Shown here: in pieces, positions 17,011 to 25,406 of the stretch
Layout: each line of letters opens with the position of its first letter
Numbering within the stretch: the stretch's first letter is position 1
Notes under the pieces: generated by a model
Told to the model about the DNA's origin: nothing
Databases searched by the model: none
Seen by the model: the letters and a program-made list of their open reading frames with translations, nothing else
Program-made: the position numbers and the translations under genes
Source: Armatimonadota bacterium
GTDB taxonomy: Bacteria; Armatimonadota; UBA5829; DTJY01
NCBI GenBank assembly: GCA_029907255.1
Contig: JARYMF010000008.1
Location: 1 to 64,000 of the forward strand
Length of the DNA: 64,000 nt
Reading direction: 5' to 3'

Positions 17011-18663
17011 ATGCACCTTATCTCTGCAGTTTTTAAATCAAACAAAGGGAGTGCGTTGATGACCAGTATCATAGTAATGATGCTGGTATCAATGCTTGGA
17101 ATTTCATATATTGCTCTCACTACCACAAACCTTGTTCGTGCCGGTCGCGATGAGCGGCGTGCCACGGCTTTCCATTTAGCTGAGGCTGGCTTAGACTACA
17201 TGATAGAGAAGATAATCAGCGAGGCTCAGACAAACGGTGGTACAATTGTCGCAAAAGTGAACTACAACAGCACGCCTATTCTGTCGGAACTTGTTAGTGG
17301 TGCAACAGGCGTTATAAACGTAGTTCCGGATGCTGGACTGAATACATATGCTACGATAACTTCCAGTGCAACATATCGTGGGATTACAGAAACGATTCGC
17401 GTTAGAGTAAAAATCCGTTCGGTTGGCGTCTGGGACAACGCTATATTTGCAGGAATTGGCCAGTCAGGCAGGGGCATCAATGGAAATGTTGATATTCGCG
17501 GTTCCGTCCACATCTTAGGCGACGGAGAGCCGTTCTCCGACCTTAATGGCAACGGTCAGTGGGATTCGGCTGAAACTTTTACAGATGATAATGGAAACGG
17601 AAAGTATGACGCGGGTGAGCCTTTTGTAGATGCCGATGGCAATGGAATATGGAGTGATGCCGAGCCATTCCAAGATAACAACCTAAATGGCGTATATGAT
17701 CAGCCACTGACCGTGACCGATTTGGCTGGCGATTTAAGTGGGCGAGCGTTCATAGGGAATAACTATGCTGGCATGCCAGTGCTTCTTCAATCCAAGATTC
17801 CTCCGCTAACTCCTGAACCAGTTGCTGGCGAGATGGTGTATACATTAAACGCGGAAGTCAGGGTCAAGCATGGTAGGATAAACCTTTCGGGCACAGCGAC
17901 AATTGGAAATCCCAATATTTTTGGAAATTCCGTTAAAGAGACCATAGACGGCACGTACGTATCCGATGGATGGGGTGGAACCGCTGGGGCGGCGAATGTT
18001 TACTCTGATAATGGATCTAGTCAGCGCTATGACCTTGGCGACAGGGTTTCATTTCCAAGCTTGTTGGATCCTTATACTGACCCTAATACTGGCATTTCTT
18101 ATACTACATATGCCGACTATCTAAGAGCAAAATCCCTCACTATACCAATAAATAAAATAGATTCGACGGTACCAGCTTTTTCATTTTCAGACGGGACTAA
18201 TTCCATTTCTTGGGATCCAATTTCAAGACGACTCAACATCACCGGAATAGTCCGCATCAATGGCAATCTGGATTTGAGCAGGAAAGATGGCGTGGTTATA
18301 TTTGATGGTAAAGGGACTTTGTTTGTTGAAAATGACATTATGGTACATGGCAGCGTGCTTCCGCTAGGTACTTTCCCCACAACCTCGGCGTTAGGTTGTA
18401 TTGCTGGGCGTGATATAAACTTCGCCACTGGTATAGGCGAGGCGCAGCTTTATGCCGCAGGCGCATGGTTTGCTCAGCGTAAGATTGTGAGCGCCAAGCA
18501 AAGCCAGTTTGCAGGTACGTATGTTGCAAACTATTTTGATATGGGCACAAATGTTCCCGACATCTACCAAGTACCTGCGTTATCAAGAAATTTACCGCCT
18601 GGCATGCCAGGTGGTGATATCCGAATAGTAACTGCGCAAATTTTGAGCTGGAGGCGTTTGTAA
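17011..18663 (+). CDS. PilX-like pilus assembly protein with Asp/Asn-rich calcium-binding-like repeats
   Basis: This 550-residue protein starts with NKGSALMTSIIVMMLVSMLG and TTNLVRAGRDERRATAFHLAEAGLDYMIE, the PilX-type N-terminus. Residues 174-232 contain four tandem ~15-residue loops of the form DxNxNGxxD (DLNGNGQWD, DDNGNGKYD, DADGNGIW, DNNLNGVYD), each followed by an acidic residue and PF. They resemble calcium-binding EF-hand or dockerin loops. The C-terminal half looks like a right-handed beta-rich domain (VRINGNLDLSRKDGVVIF). It probably sits at the pilus tip or helps assemble the minor pilins; calcium dependence is inference. It is the last gene of the pilin operon. Confidence 0.75.
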   Translation: MHLISAVFKSNKGSALMTSIIVMMLVSMLGISYIALTTTNLVRAGRDERRATAFHLAEAGLDYMIEKIISEAQTNGGTIVAKVNYNSTPILSELVSGATGVINVVPDAGLNTYATITSSATYRGITETIRVRVKIRSVGVWDNAIFAGIGQSGRGINGNVDIRGSVHILGDGEPFSDLNGNGQWDSAETFTDDNGNGKYDAGEPFVDADGNGIWSDAEPFQDNNLNGVYDQPLTVTDLAGDLSGRAFIGNNYAGMPVLLQSKIPPLTPEPVAGEMVYTLNAEVRVKHGRINLSGTATIGNPNIFGNSVKETIDGTYVSDGWGGTAGAANVYSDNGSSQRYDLGDRVSFPSLLDPYTDPNTGISYTTYADYLRAKSLTIPINKIDSTVPAFSFSDGTNSISWDPISRRLNITGIVRINGNLDLSRKDGVVIFDGKGTLFVENDIMVHGSVLPLGTFPTTSALGCIAGRDINFATGIGEAQLYAAGAWFAQRKIVSAKQSQFAGTYVANYFDMGTNVPDIYQVPALSRNLPPGMPGGDIRIVTAQILSWRRL

Positions 18664-18731
18664 TCTTGTATAGTTTGACTTTCTTGTAGCGAAGCGGAAA
18701 TTCTGGTATATTTTGAATAGCTTTAAAAACT

Positions 18732-18774
18732 AAAGACCTTTCTCCGTATAGAACGGCGAAGGGTCTTTTCTTTC
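18732..18774 (+). terminator. Intrinsic terminator ending the pilin operon, directly before the vanW-like ATG
   Basis: AAAGACCTTTCTCCG (18732-18746) pairs with CGGCGAAGGGTCTTT (18754-18768), with two mismatches, and is followed by TCTTTC. It ends only 4-5 bases before the ATG at 18779, so it could also act as an attenuator within that gene's leader. Confidence 0.65.
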
Positions 18775-18778
18775 TACA

Positions 18779-20110
18779 ATGAAGTTGGCAAGGCTGAGGG
18801 TTGGGTTTTTATTCTGCTTATTTGTAATTGTGCTGGCGGTATTGGGAGCGGCATGGGCTGTGCTTCAGCTCAGAAGCCAGGTGGTCTATTCTGGTGTTAG
18901 TGTTGCAGGATTAGATTTAGGCGGCTGCACAGCCCAGCAGGCACGAGATGCACTTTCTCGGAGGAATGAAGAGATTGCCTCAGCAAGGCTGGTGCTTGCG
19001 TTTAAAGACCTAGAAAGGACCGCCACCATTGGTGAACTAGGTGGCAGGTTGGATGTTGATGCATGCGTCCGGGCGGCCCTTGCGGTTGGAAGACGCGGGA
19101 ACATAATTCAGCGACTCAAAGAAATAATTTCTGCTAAACATAAAGGCAGGGATTTGCCCCTTGTCTTTTCTTTTGATGATACAGTGCTTTTATCTTACCT
19201 TACCCCCATCGCTAGGAGAATTAACCGTCCACCGGTAGATGCTCGACTCAGCTTCAATTCAGGTTCGGTGCGAGTGGTACCAGAACAGCCAGGCTTGCGT
19301 CTAGATTTAGCGGAAAATGCATCTCATATCAAAAAAGAGATAAATTCCGGCGCCACTTATATTCGGCTAATAACTGAGGTAGTGCCCCCAAGGCTTAAGG
19401 CCTCAGACTTCCGTGGAATAGATGGCATTATCGCCTCTTATTCGACCTCCTATAAGACTTGGGAACGATCTAGGGCACACAATATAAAAAGAGCGTGCCG
19501 TGCGATTGACGGATTTCTGCTAAAGCCTGGAAGAGTGTTCAGCTACAATGCTGTGGTTGGCCCAAGGTTGCGCAAGAATGGCTATTTGGATGCGCCGCAG
19601 TTCGTAAGGGGTAAGATAGTAGAAGGTACAGGCGGAGGTGTATGTCAAGTTTCGACTACATTATATAACGCGGCATTACTTGCGAACCTGAAAATTCGAG
19701 AAAGGAGCCATCATTCTCGGCCCGTTGCTTATGTTCCTCTTGGGCGTGATGCAACGGTGGAATATGGATTGCTTGACCTAAAGTTTGAGAACACTACTAA
19801 CGTTCCGATATACATATCAGCATTCGCAGAAAATGGCCGCGTAACTATAAACATTTTTGGCAAGAGGAGCAACCAACAAGTAGAAATTCTCACGTCAGGG
19901 CACAAATTAATACCTCCAGATGTCCATGAGCGTCAAGAAAGCCGATTAAAGCCAGGCGAAAGCGTTGTAGAACAACCTGGTAGAGAAGGACATCGCGTGG
20001 AGGTATATCGCGTTATCAAGGTCGGCGGCAAAATTGTGCGGAGGGAATTAATTTCGCGAAACTACTACCCGCCTGAACCCCGCATAATTGCAGTTGGAAG
20101 AGCAATGTAG
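18779..20110 (+). CDS. VanW-family protein, membrane-anchored
   Basis: The 443-residue protein has one N-terminal membrane anchor (residues 9-30), then about 190 residues resembling the PG_binding_4-like domains of YoaR-type proteins, and a C-terminal VanW domain. In the VanW domain I see KPGRVFSYNAVVGPR, GGGVCQVSTTLYNAALLA and HSRPVAYVPLGRDATVEYG. VanW was named from vancomycin-resistance clusters, but the family is widespread and its biochemical role is unsettled; it is thought to act at the cell wall. The ATG has no visible ribosome site and lies just after a terminator hairpin, which is odd. No resistance genes are nearby. Confidence 0.85.
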   Translation: MKLARLRVGFLFCLFVIVLAVLGAAWAVLQLRSQVVYSGVSVAGLDLGGCTAQQARDALSRRNEEIASARLVLAFKDLERTATIGELGGRLDVDACVRAALAVGRRGNIIQRLKEIISAKHKGRDLPLVFSFDDTVLLSYLTPIARRINRPPVDARLSFNSGSVRVVPEQPGLRLDLAENASHIKKEINSGATYIRLITEVVPPRLKASDFRGIDGIIASYSTSYKTWERSRAHNIKRACRAIDGFLLKPGRVFSYNAVVGPRLRKNGYLDAPQFVRGKIVEGTGGGVCQVSTTLYNAALLANLKIRERSHHSRPVAYVPLGRDATVEYGLLDLKFENTTNVPIYISAFAENGRVTINIFGKRSNQQVEILTSGHKLIPPDVHERQESRLKPGESVVEQPGREGHRVEVYRVIKVGGKIVRRELISRNYYPPEPRIIAVGRAM

Positions 20111-20151
20111 CGCCAAGCTGATTTGGATTCTTTCCCGAGGCAGGGGAAAGG

Positions 20152-20180
20152 TTGACAATCGGGTAATGGCTCACTATAAT
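20152..20180 (+). promoter_or_regulatory. Consensus sigma-70 promoter for the pyrophosphatase gene
   Basis: A perfect TTGACA (20152-20157) and TATAAT (20175-20180) are separated by exactly 17 nt, giving a predicted transcription start near 20187 and a leader of about 50 nt. Confidence 0.9.
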
Positions 20181-20237
20181 CTGAAGGGTTTTTAACATAT
20201 GCTGAGTAGCTATTATTAGGAAAGGGGATTCATCAAA

Positions 20238-22712
20238 ATGCTTCGTAATTCTGAGCGAGCATTGAAAATGCTCAGGAAGCTTAGCTTGCTTGCAGTATTG
20301 GTGCTTGTAGGTCTGAGTTTGAGCATCGTTGCCCAAGCAGCTGAGGCAATCGAGTTGCCAGAATTTAACGAACTTGAGCTCGTTTGGCCTTCTGTTTGGG
20401 CCGTGTTTATTTGCGCGATTATAGGCCTACTCTTCGGCGCATGGTGGTTTGCCGCAATTATGAGAGAGAGTCCAGGCTCGCAAGGAATGATAGCTGTATC
20501 TAGGGCTGTACAAGAGGGCGCATGGGCTTATTTGAAGCGGCAGATAAAGACAATGATTTGGTTTGTTATCATCATCGCCATTGGACTTATATTTCTGTAC
20601 AAAGGACTGCCAGAATTTCAATATAAAGGGGCAGGCGGTATTCCCGTATATGTTGGCGTTGGCATAGCTTTCATTATGGGTGTGGCTGCATCGTATCTAG
20701 CTGGTTTAGTTGGCATGATGATGGCCGTTAGAGCAAATGTCCGCGTCGCAAATGCCGCCTTATCTAGCTTTAAGCGTGCGCTCTATGTTGCATTTCGCGC
20801 GGGCGGCGTTTCCGGAATGGCAACAGTGGGGCTTGGGCTTCTTGGAGCATGTCTGGTATTCTTCATGTTCCGCGAGCAGTCCATGAAGGTGCTGATTGGC
20901 TTCGGGTTTGGCGGATGTTTGGCGGCACTGTTTATGAGAATTGGCGGTGGTATTTACACCAAAGCTGCCGACGTTGGCGCTGACCTCGTCGGTAAGGTTG
21001 AGAAAGGCATCCCTGAGGATGACCCCAGGAACGCAGCCACGATAGCCGACAACGTGGGCGACAATGTAGGTGACTGCGCCGGAATGGCGGCCGACGTCTT
21101 CGAATCCTATGAAGTTACACTTGTTGCAGCAATCATCCTGGGTGCGGCGGCATATCCCTTCTTGCAAACAGTGCCAGGACTGAACGCGGTTGCAGCTGTG
21201 TTGGCGCTCGTTGTTTATCCATTGCTCATCCGTGCAGTGGGCGTTATCGCCTCAATCATAGGTGTGTATACCGTTCGGGGAAGAGATGACATGGCAATGA
21301 ACCCGATGCATCCAATTAATGTCGGGTTCTTTATGTCCGCCTTATTCGCAACCATAGGGTTCTTTGGTATCTCCTACTATATTTTCGCAGTTAAGGTTCC
21401 GATTGCTGGATTTGAATGGTGGCGATTTGCAGCTGCCAACCTTAGCGGCATCATCCTGGCATTAATTATTGATAAGTTGACCGAGTACTTCACTGCCATA
21501 GATAAGAAACCCGTCACTGAGACCGCCAGAGCGGCGAAGACAGGTCCGGCGACAATAATATTGAGCGGATTTGCCTCTGGTCTTGAATCAAGCGTGTGGG
21601 GTATAGTGGCTATCTGCCTTTCAATTCTTGCGGCTATGCTTCTATTTAAGGGCAATCCCGAATTTTCCGCCTATGGAATTGCGCTCGCAGGACTTGGTTT
21701 GCTTTCAACTACCGGTTTCATGCTGGCAATGGACACCTATGGCCCGATTTCCGACAATGCCAACGGCATTTTCGAAATGTCTGGGGCGCTGAAAGACGTA
21801 GGAGAAGAGAGCAATGCCCATAAAATTGTCGCCAAACTAGACGCGGTAGGTAATACAACCAAGGCTCTAACCAAGGGGCTTGCGATTGCCACGGCAGTGA
21901 TAGCGGCGACGGCACTTTTCCGCTCTTTTATGGCTGATGCTGGTTTGCTTCATATAGGCATCCGTGTTGATTTCACGCAAGTCTTCATTGGGCTTTTGAT
22001 AGGCGGTGCTGTGCCATTCCTATTCTGTTCATTTGCTATCAATGCGGTTAGCCGTGCGGCATTCATGCTAGTTGAGGAGGTTCGGCGGCAATTTCGCGAA
22101 ATCCCAGGTATTATGGATTACGACCCGCGGAGTGGGTCTGACAAGGGCAAGCCTGATTATCAGAGATGTGTTGCTATCTCAACAGCGGCAGCACAAAAAG
22201 AGCTTATGAGTCCGGCAATCTTGGCGGTGAGTGCCCCGATTCTCGTTGCGTTTGGCTTGGGTTACGGAGACCCCTTGAGAGGTGCTGCAGCGCTTGGCGG
22301 TTTCTTAGCTGGTGCAATACTTACCGGCCAGCTTATGGCGGTATTGCTTGCGAACACCGGCGGCCTCTGGGATAACGCAAAAAAGAAGATTGAAGATGGT
22401 ATGTTTGGTGGTAAGGGCACAGCAGAGCACAAAGCGGCAGTCGTTGGCGATACCGTTGGTGACCCATTCAAAGATACGGCTGGTCCAGCGCTTAACCCGA
22501 TGATTAAAGTTATGAACCTGGTGGCGATTCTAATTGCTCCCATAGCTATTACCAACATAAGCAGTGGTGTTCGAACTGCAATTGTGATAATAACAGCGAT
22601 CGCCCTGGCGGGTGCAGTTCTTTGGAGCAAGCGCGGCGGAATCGAAAGCGTAGAGGAAATAGAAAAGGAGCTTGAAAAGGAAGAGAAAGTTCCAGAACCA
22701 GCAGGGCGGTGA
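20238..22712 (+). CDS. hppA: Membrane-bound ion-pumping pyrophosphatase
   Basis: The 824-residue integral membrane protein hydrolyses pyrophosphate and pumps H+ (possibly Na+) across the membrane. It starts with a signal-peptide-like segment (residues 12-34, ending AQAAEA) and has about 16 transmembrane helices. Catalytic segments are DVGADLVGKVEKGIPEDDPRN, DNVGDNVGDCAGMAADVFESYE and, near the C-terminus, GDTVGDPFKDTAGPALNP. The GNTTKA motif has Lys542 where potassium-dependent enzymes have Ala, which predicts a potassium-independent type. A very strong promoter and an AGGAAAGGGG ribosome site suggest high expression. A terminator follows. Confidence 0.93.
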   Translation: MLRNSERALKMLRKLSLLAVLVLVGLSLSIVAQAAEAIELPEFNELELVWPSVWAVFICAIIGLLFGAWWFAAIMRESPGSQGMIAVSRAVQEGAWAYLKRQIKTMIWFVIIIAIGLIFLYKGLPEFQYKGAGGIPVYVGVGIAFIMGVAASYLAGLVGMMMAVRANVRVANAALSSFKRALYVAFRAGGVSGMATVGLGLLGACLVFFMFREQSMKVLIGFGFGGCLAALFMRIGGGIYTKAADVGADLVGKVEKGIPEDDPRNAATIADNVGDNVGDCAGMAADVFESYEVTLVAAIILGAAAYPFLQTVPGLNAVAAVLALVVYPLLIRAVGVIASIIGVYTVRGRDDMAMNPMHPINVGFFMSALFATIGFFGISYYIFAVKVPIAGFEWWRFAAANLSGIILALIIDKLTEYFTAIDKKPVTETARAAKTGPATIILSGFASGLESSVWGIVAICLSILAAMLLFKGNPEFSAYGIALAGLGLLSTTGFMLAMDTYGPISDNANGIFEMSGALKDVGEESNAHKIVAKLDAVGNTTKALTKGLAIATAVIAATALFRSFMADAGLLHIGIRVDFTQVFIGLLIGGAVPFLFCSFAINAVSRAAFMLVEEVRRQFREIPGIMDYDPRSGSDKGKPDYQRCVAISTAAAQKELMSPAILAVSAPILVAFGLGYGDPLRGAAALGGFLAGAILTGQLMAVLLANTGGLWDNAKKKIEDGMFGGKGTAEHKAAVVGDTVGDPFKDTAGPALNPMIKVMNLVAILIAPIAITNISSGVRTAIVIITAIALAGAVLWSKRGGIESVEEIEKELEKEEKVPEPAGR

Positions 22713-22756
22713 TTATAGGACTTAGCTAATATCAAAGCAATTGTGATTGGTATGTA

Positions 22757-22783
22757 GAAAGGCTAGGGCATCCCTAGCCTTTC
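22757..22783. terminator. Bidirectional hairpin between hppA and the EEP gene
   Basis: A perfect 12-bp stem, GAAAGGCTAGGG (22757-22768) with CCCTAGCCTTTC (22772-22783), has a 3-nt loop. It lies between two convergent genes and probably terminates from either side, although the T-runs are short. Confidence 0.75.
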
Positions 22784-22905
22784 CTATTTGCTTATGGCTA
22801 ACTAGCGTAAGTTGATGCTTATACCAGTGCCAGGTTAGCTTTCGGTTAGTAAACTCACCACTATAGCCATCTCGTAATGATATTCTAGGTCCACGAATTG
22901 GGCTT

Positions 22906-23598
22906 CTAAGCAAGTGTCAAGTCGGCAACCACCGGTCGGTGGTCGGAAGCATTAGAATCAACAACAAAATAAGATTCCACTTTAAACCTTAAGTCTGCTA
23001 GAATGAAGTCAATTCGAGAAGGGATTGGTCCAATTAGAGTTGCGGCATGATCTTGCTCAAATTCAAGGGCAACATCCCGTAGAACTGGATCGCTAAGCAA
23101 ATTAGCCAATGTCTTTGAGCCTCTCACGTCGTTCATATCGCCGCAAAGTATTTTGGGTCTGTGGACAGAACGTGTGATTTCCGCCGCTTTGAGAGCCTGC
23201 TCCACTCTGACTGGTTCTTCGGTGGAAAGGTGTGTGCAAAAAATTGTAACCTCTGAGCCATCGAGGGATGTAGTCACCTCAAGGAGACCGCGAGGTTCTC
23301 CTCCTCCAGGAAGTTGGTGAAAGCGGCAGTGGATGACTGGTGGCTTTACAAGTATGCAGTTTCCGTACCAGCCGGAATCCAGCCTAAGGTTGCGTTGGAA
23401 TACAGGATGCATGTCGAGGCGAATGCCGAGGAGCTTTGGTTGGTTTGCCAGCCAGCTTCTGGCTATGTGTTGGTCTACCTCCTGCAGGCAAATCACGTCC
23501 GCCCTGAGATGTGCCAAAACATCTCCAATACGGCGTATGGAGCGAATTCCATCCATGCCGAGCCCAGCTTTTATGTTGTATGTGACAATTCTGAACAT
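22906..23598 (-). CDS. Endonuclease/exonuclease/phosphatase (EEP) family protein
   Basis: The 230-residue protein has the EEP fold signatures in order: VTYNIKAG near the start, ICLQEVDQ (metal-binding Glu), TIFCTHLS, ILCGDMND (catalytic Asp and Asn) and SDHRPVVADL at the C-terminus. The family hydrolyses phosphodiesters in nucleic acids, phospholipids or inositol phosphates with Mg2+. No signal peptide is visible, so it is probably cytoplasmic. The substrate cannot be told from the sequence. It is transcribed alone, convergent with hppA. Confidence 0.88.
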   Translation of the reverse strand: MFRIVTYNIKAGLGMDGIRSIRRIGDVLAHLRADVICLQEVDQHIARSWLANQPKLLGIRLDMHPVFQRNLRLDSGWYGNCILVKPPVIHCRFHQLPGGGEPRGLLEVTTSLDGSEVTIFCTHLSTEEPVRVEQALKAAEITRSVHRPKILCGDMNDVRGSKTLANLLSDPVLRDVALEFEQDHAATLIGPIPSRIDFILADLRFKVESYFVVDSNASDHRPVVADLTLA

Positions 23599-23807
23599 TT
23601 TTGTGCCTCGAAAGTTTATATTCCCAATCCTAATAGATTACATCATTCATGCAGTTTCAACGTCAAGATGCCAAAATATTAAGTTATTTGGGAGGAGAAG
23701 GGCTGGTTGGTGTTGAACATGTCATCGCCGCCGACAAAGCAGGGTAAATGAATTGATAGTAATTCTCGAATTGGTTTATTTTTTCTAGCGAGGAGGTGAT
23801 TTGAAGT

Positions 23808-24026
23808 ATGGCAAAAGAGGAAGGCATTCGTGTGGACGGCGTCGTAGAAGAGGCGCTTCCAAACGCTATGTTTAAGGTCAGGCTTGACAATGGTCATGAG
23901 GTACTTGCGCACATTTCTGGCAAGATGCGCATGCATTTTATAAGAATACTTCCAGGGGATAGAGTACAAGTTGAGCTGTCGCCTTATGACCTTACCCGTG
24001 GCCGCATTACCTACCGCTATAAATGA
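23808..24026 (+). CDS. infA: Translation initiation factor IF-1
   Basis: The 72-residue protein has the usual length and S1/OB fold of IF-1, with [39 protein letters not shown] and the C-terminal [13 protein letters not shown]. It binds the 30S A site during initiation. The ribosome site AGGAGGTGAT (23791-23800) is fully complementary to the 16S 3' end. It is not in the usual ribosomal-protein cluster but stands alone between the EEP and MFS genes, and its 3' end overlaps the convergent MFS gene by 20 bp. A possible weak promoter (TTGATA-N16-TTTATT, 23753-23780) lies upstream. Confidence 0.97.
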   Translation: MAKEEGIRVDGVVEEALPNAMFKVRLDNGHEVLAHISGKMRMHFIRILPGDRVQVELSPYDLTRGRITYRYK

Positions 24027-25200
24027 CATCGGAGCTTCGGAAGCAGATTGCCAGTAATAGCGCAGAGAGGAGTGCGGTTGCCGCGCCATAGTAAAAAGGT
24101 GCCGATGGGCTGATGCTGTCCCATAAATAACCCGCGATTAGGCTGGCAGGAAATAGCGCCAATCCCGTCAGCATATTGTATGCTCCCATGCCCGTCCCTC
24201 GGACTCCCGCTTCAATTAGGTCGGATGCGAAGGCTTTCTGTACCCCATGTGTCAAGGCGTTGTATAGGCCGTACATTGCAAAAAGTAGCCAAATTGTCAT
24301 AGGGCTTCTTGCAAGGGCGAACCCAGTATAGACTAAGGCGAATAGTAGATATCCTGATAATACTACATTTCTCCGCCCGATTTTATCTGAAAGTGCTCCT
24401 GCCGCTGTTGCGAAGATTGAATCAACAGAATTAAAGAGGACATATACTAAGAGGGTTGAGGCCGCCGTAACCCCCACGTTTTTTGCTCGCAATATAAGGA
24501 ATGCGTCGCTTGAGTTGCCAATAGAGAAAAGTGTTGTAATTAATAAAAACAACTTGAATGGGCGGCTAAACCTACCAATCCGCAGAGAAGGCATATCTAC
24601 TTTTTCGAAAGTTTCCCGCCTGGCTTCGCGGACGAAGGCGATGAGGATAAGCACTGCAGTCGCAGCAGGAATAAACGCGAGCAAAAATAACTGGCGGTAG
24701 TTATTGATGCCATACAAAATTAATAGAAAAGCAATCAGTGGACCAAGTGTTGCTCCAAGGCTATCCATTGCTCTGTGTAAGCCAAATGAGATTCCGCGAG
24801 CCTCGGCAGCCGCAACATCCGCAATTAGTGCGTCCCTGGGTGCAGTGCGAATACCCTTTCCGAGGCGGTCCATAAACCTGATGCCAAAGACAAAGTGCCA
24901 AGAGGTAGCAAGAGCAAGCAAGGGTTTACTAAGCGCCGACAGAGAGTATCCAGCAACAGTGAGCCATTTTCGGTTACGTAGCACATCGCTTAGCCAGCCG
25001 GAAACTATTCTTAGGAGGCTTGCTGTACTTTCGGCGACTCCTTCTATCAGCCCCACAGCCAAAACTCTCGCATGGAGGGTTTCGGTAAGGAATAATGGTA
25101 TAAGAGGGTATATCCCCTCGCTGGATATATCCGTTAGAAGACTGACAAGGCCTAGCGTTATTACTGTTTTACTAATTCTTGGCGTCCGGTTTTCGCGCAA
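24007..25200 (-). CDS. MFS transporter
   Basis: The 397-residue protein has 12 predicted transmembrane segments and MFS signature loops ([12 protein letters not shown] between helices 2 and 3, [19 protein letters not shown] between 4 and 5, [12 protein letters not shown] between 8 and 9). The [13 protein letters not shown] motif is typical of a large bacterial branch of uncharacterised MFS exporters, so the substrate is unknown. The start is a TTG at 25200 with a GGAAGGAG site 10 nt upstream. It has its own promoter. Confidence 0.88.
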   Translation of the reverse strand: MRENRTPRISKTVITLGLVSLLTDISSEGIYPLIPLFLTETLHARVLAVGLIEGVAESTASLLRIVSGWLSDVLRNRKWLTVAGYSLSALSKPLLALATSWHFVFGIRFMDRLGKGIRTAPRDALIADVAAAEARGISFGLHRAMDSLGATLGPLIAFLLILYGINNYRQLFLLAFIPAATAVLILIAFVREARRETFEKVDMPSLRIGRFSRPFKLFLLITTLFSIGNSSDAFLILRAKNVGVTAASTLLVYVLFNSVDSIFATAAGALSDKIGRRNVVLSGYLLFALVYTGFALARSPMTIWLLFAMYGLYNALTHGVQKAFASDLIEAGVRGTGMGAYNMLTGLALFPASLIAGYLWDSISPSAPFYYGAATALLSALLLAICFRSSDVIYSGR

Positions 25201-25223
25201 CGATATTTAGCTCCTTCCTAGGT

Positions 25224-25253
25224 ATTATAGTTTTGCCATTTAACGCAAGTCAA
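25224..25253 (-). promoter_or_regulatory. Promoter of the MFS gene
   Basis: On the minus strand, TTGACT (25253-25248) and TATAAT (25229-25224) are separated by 18 nt, a close match to the sigma-70 consensus, just upstream of the ribosome site. Confidence 0.75.
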
Positions 25254-25406
25254 AACCCCTCAAGTAAATCGGTATAAAAGCAGTTTAATTGGGTACTTTA
25301 TTTGTGATTTTTTTAACGAATTTATAACCGATAGTTGCAAATGCCTAGTCAAACCTCCGAGGCAACTACTAATAAAAATATTCCTAACTTGCAAGGACGC
25401 AATTAA

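Noticed and set aside
18779-20110. Vancomycin-resistance locus because of the VanW domain
   Set aside because: No vanHAX or vanRS genes are nearby; VanW-domain proteins are widespread and not evidence of resistance.
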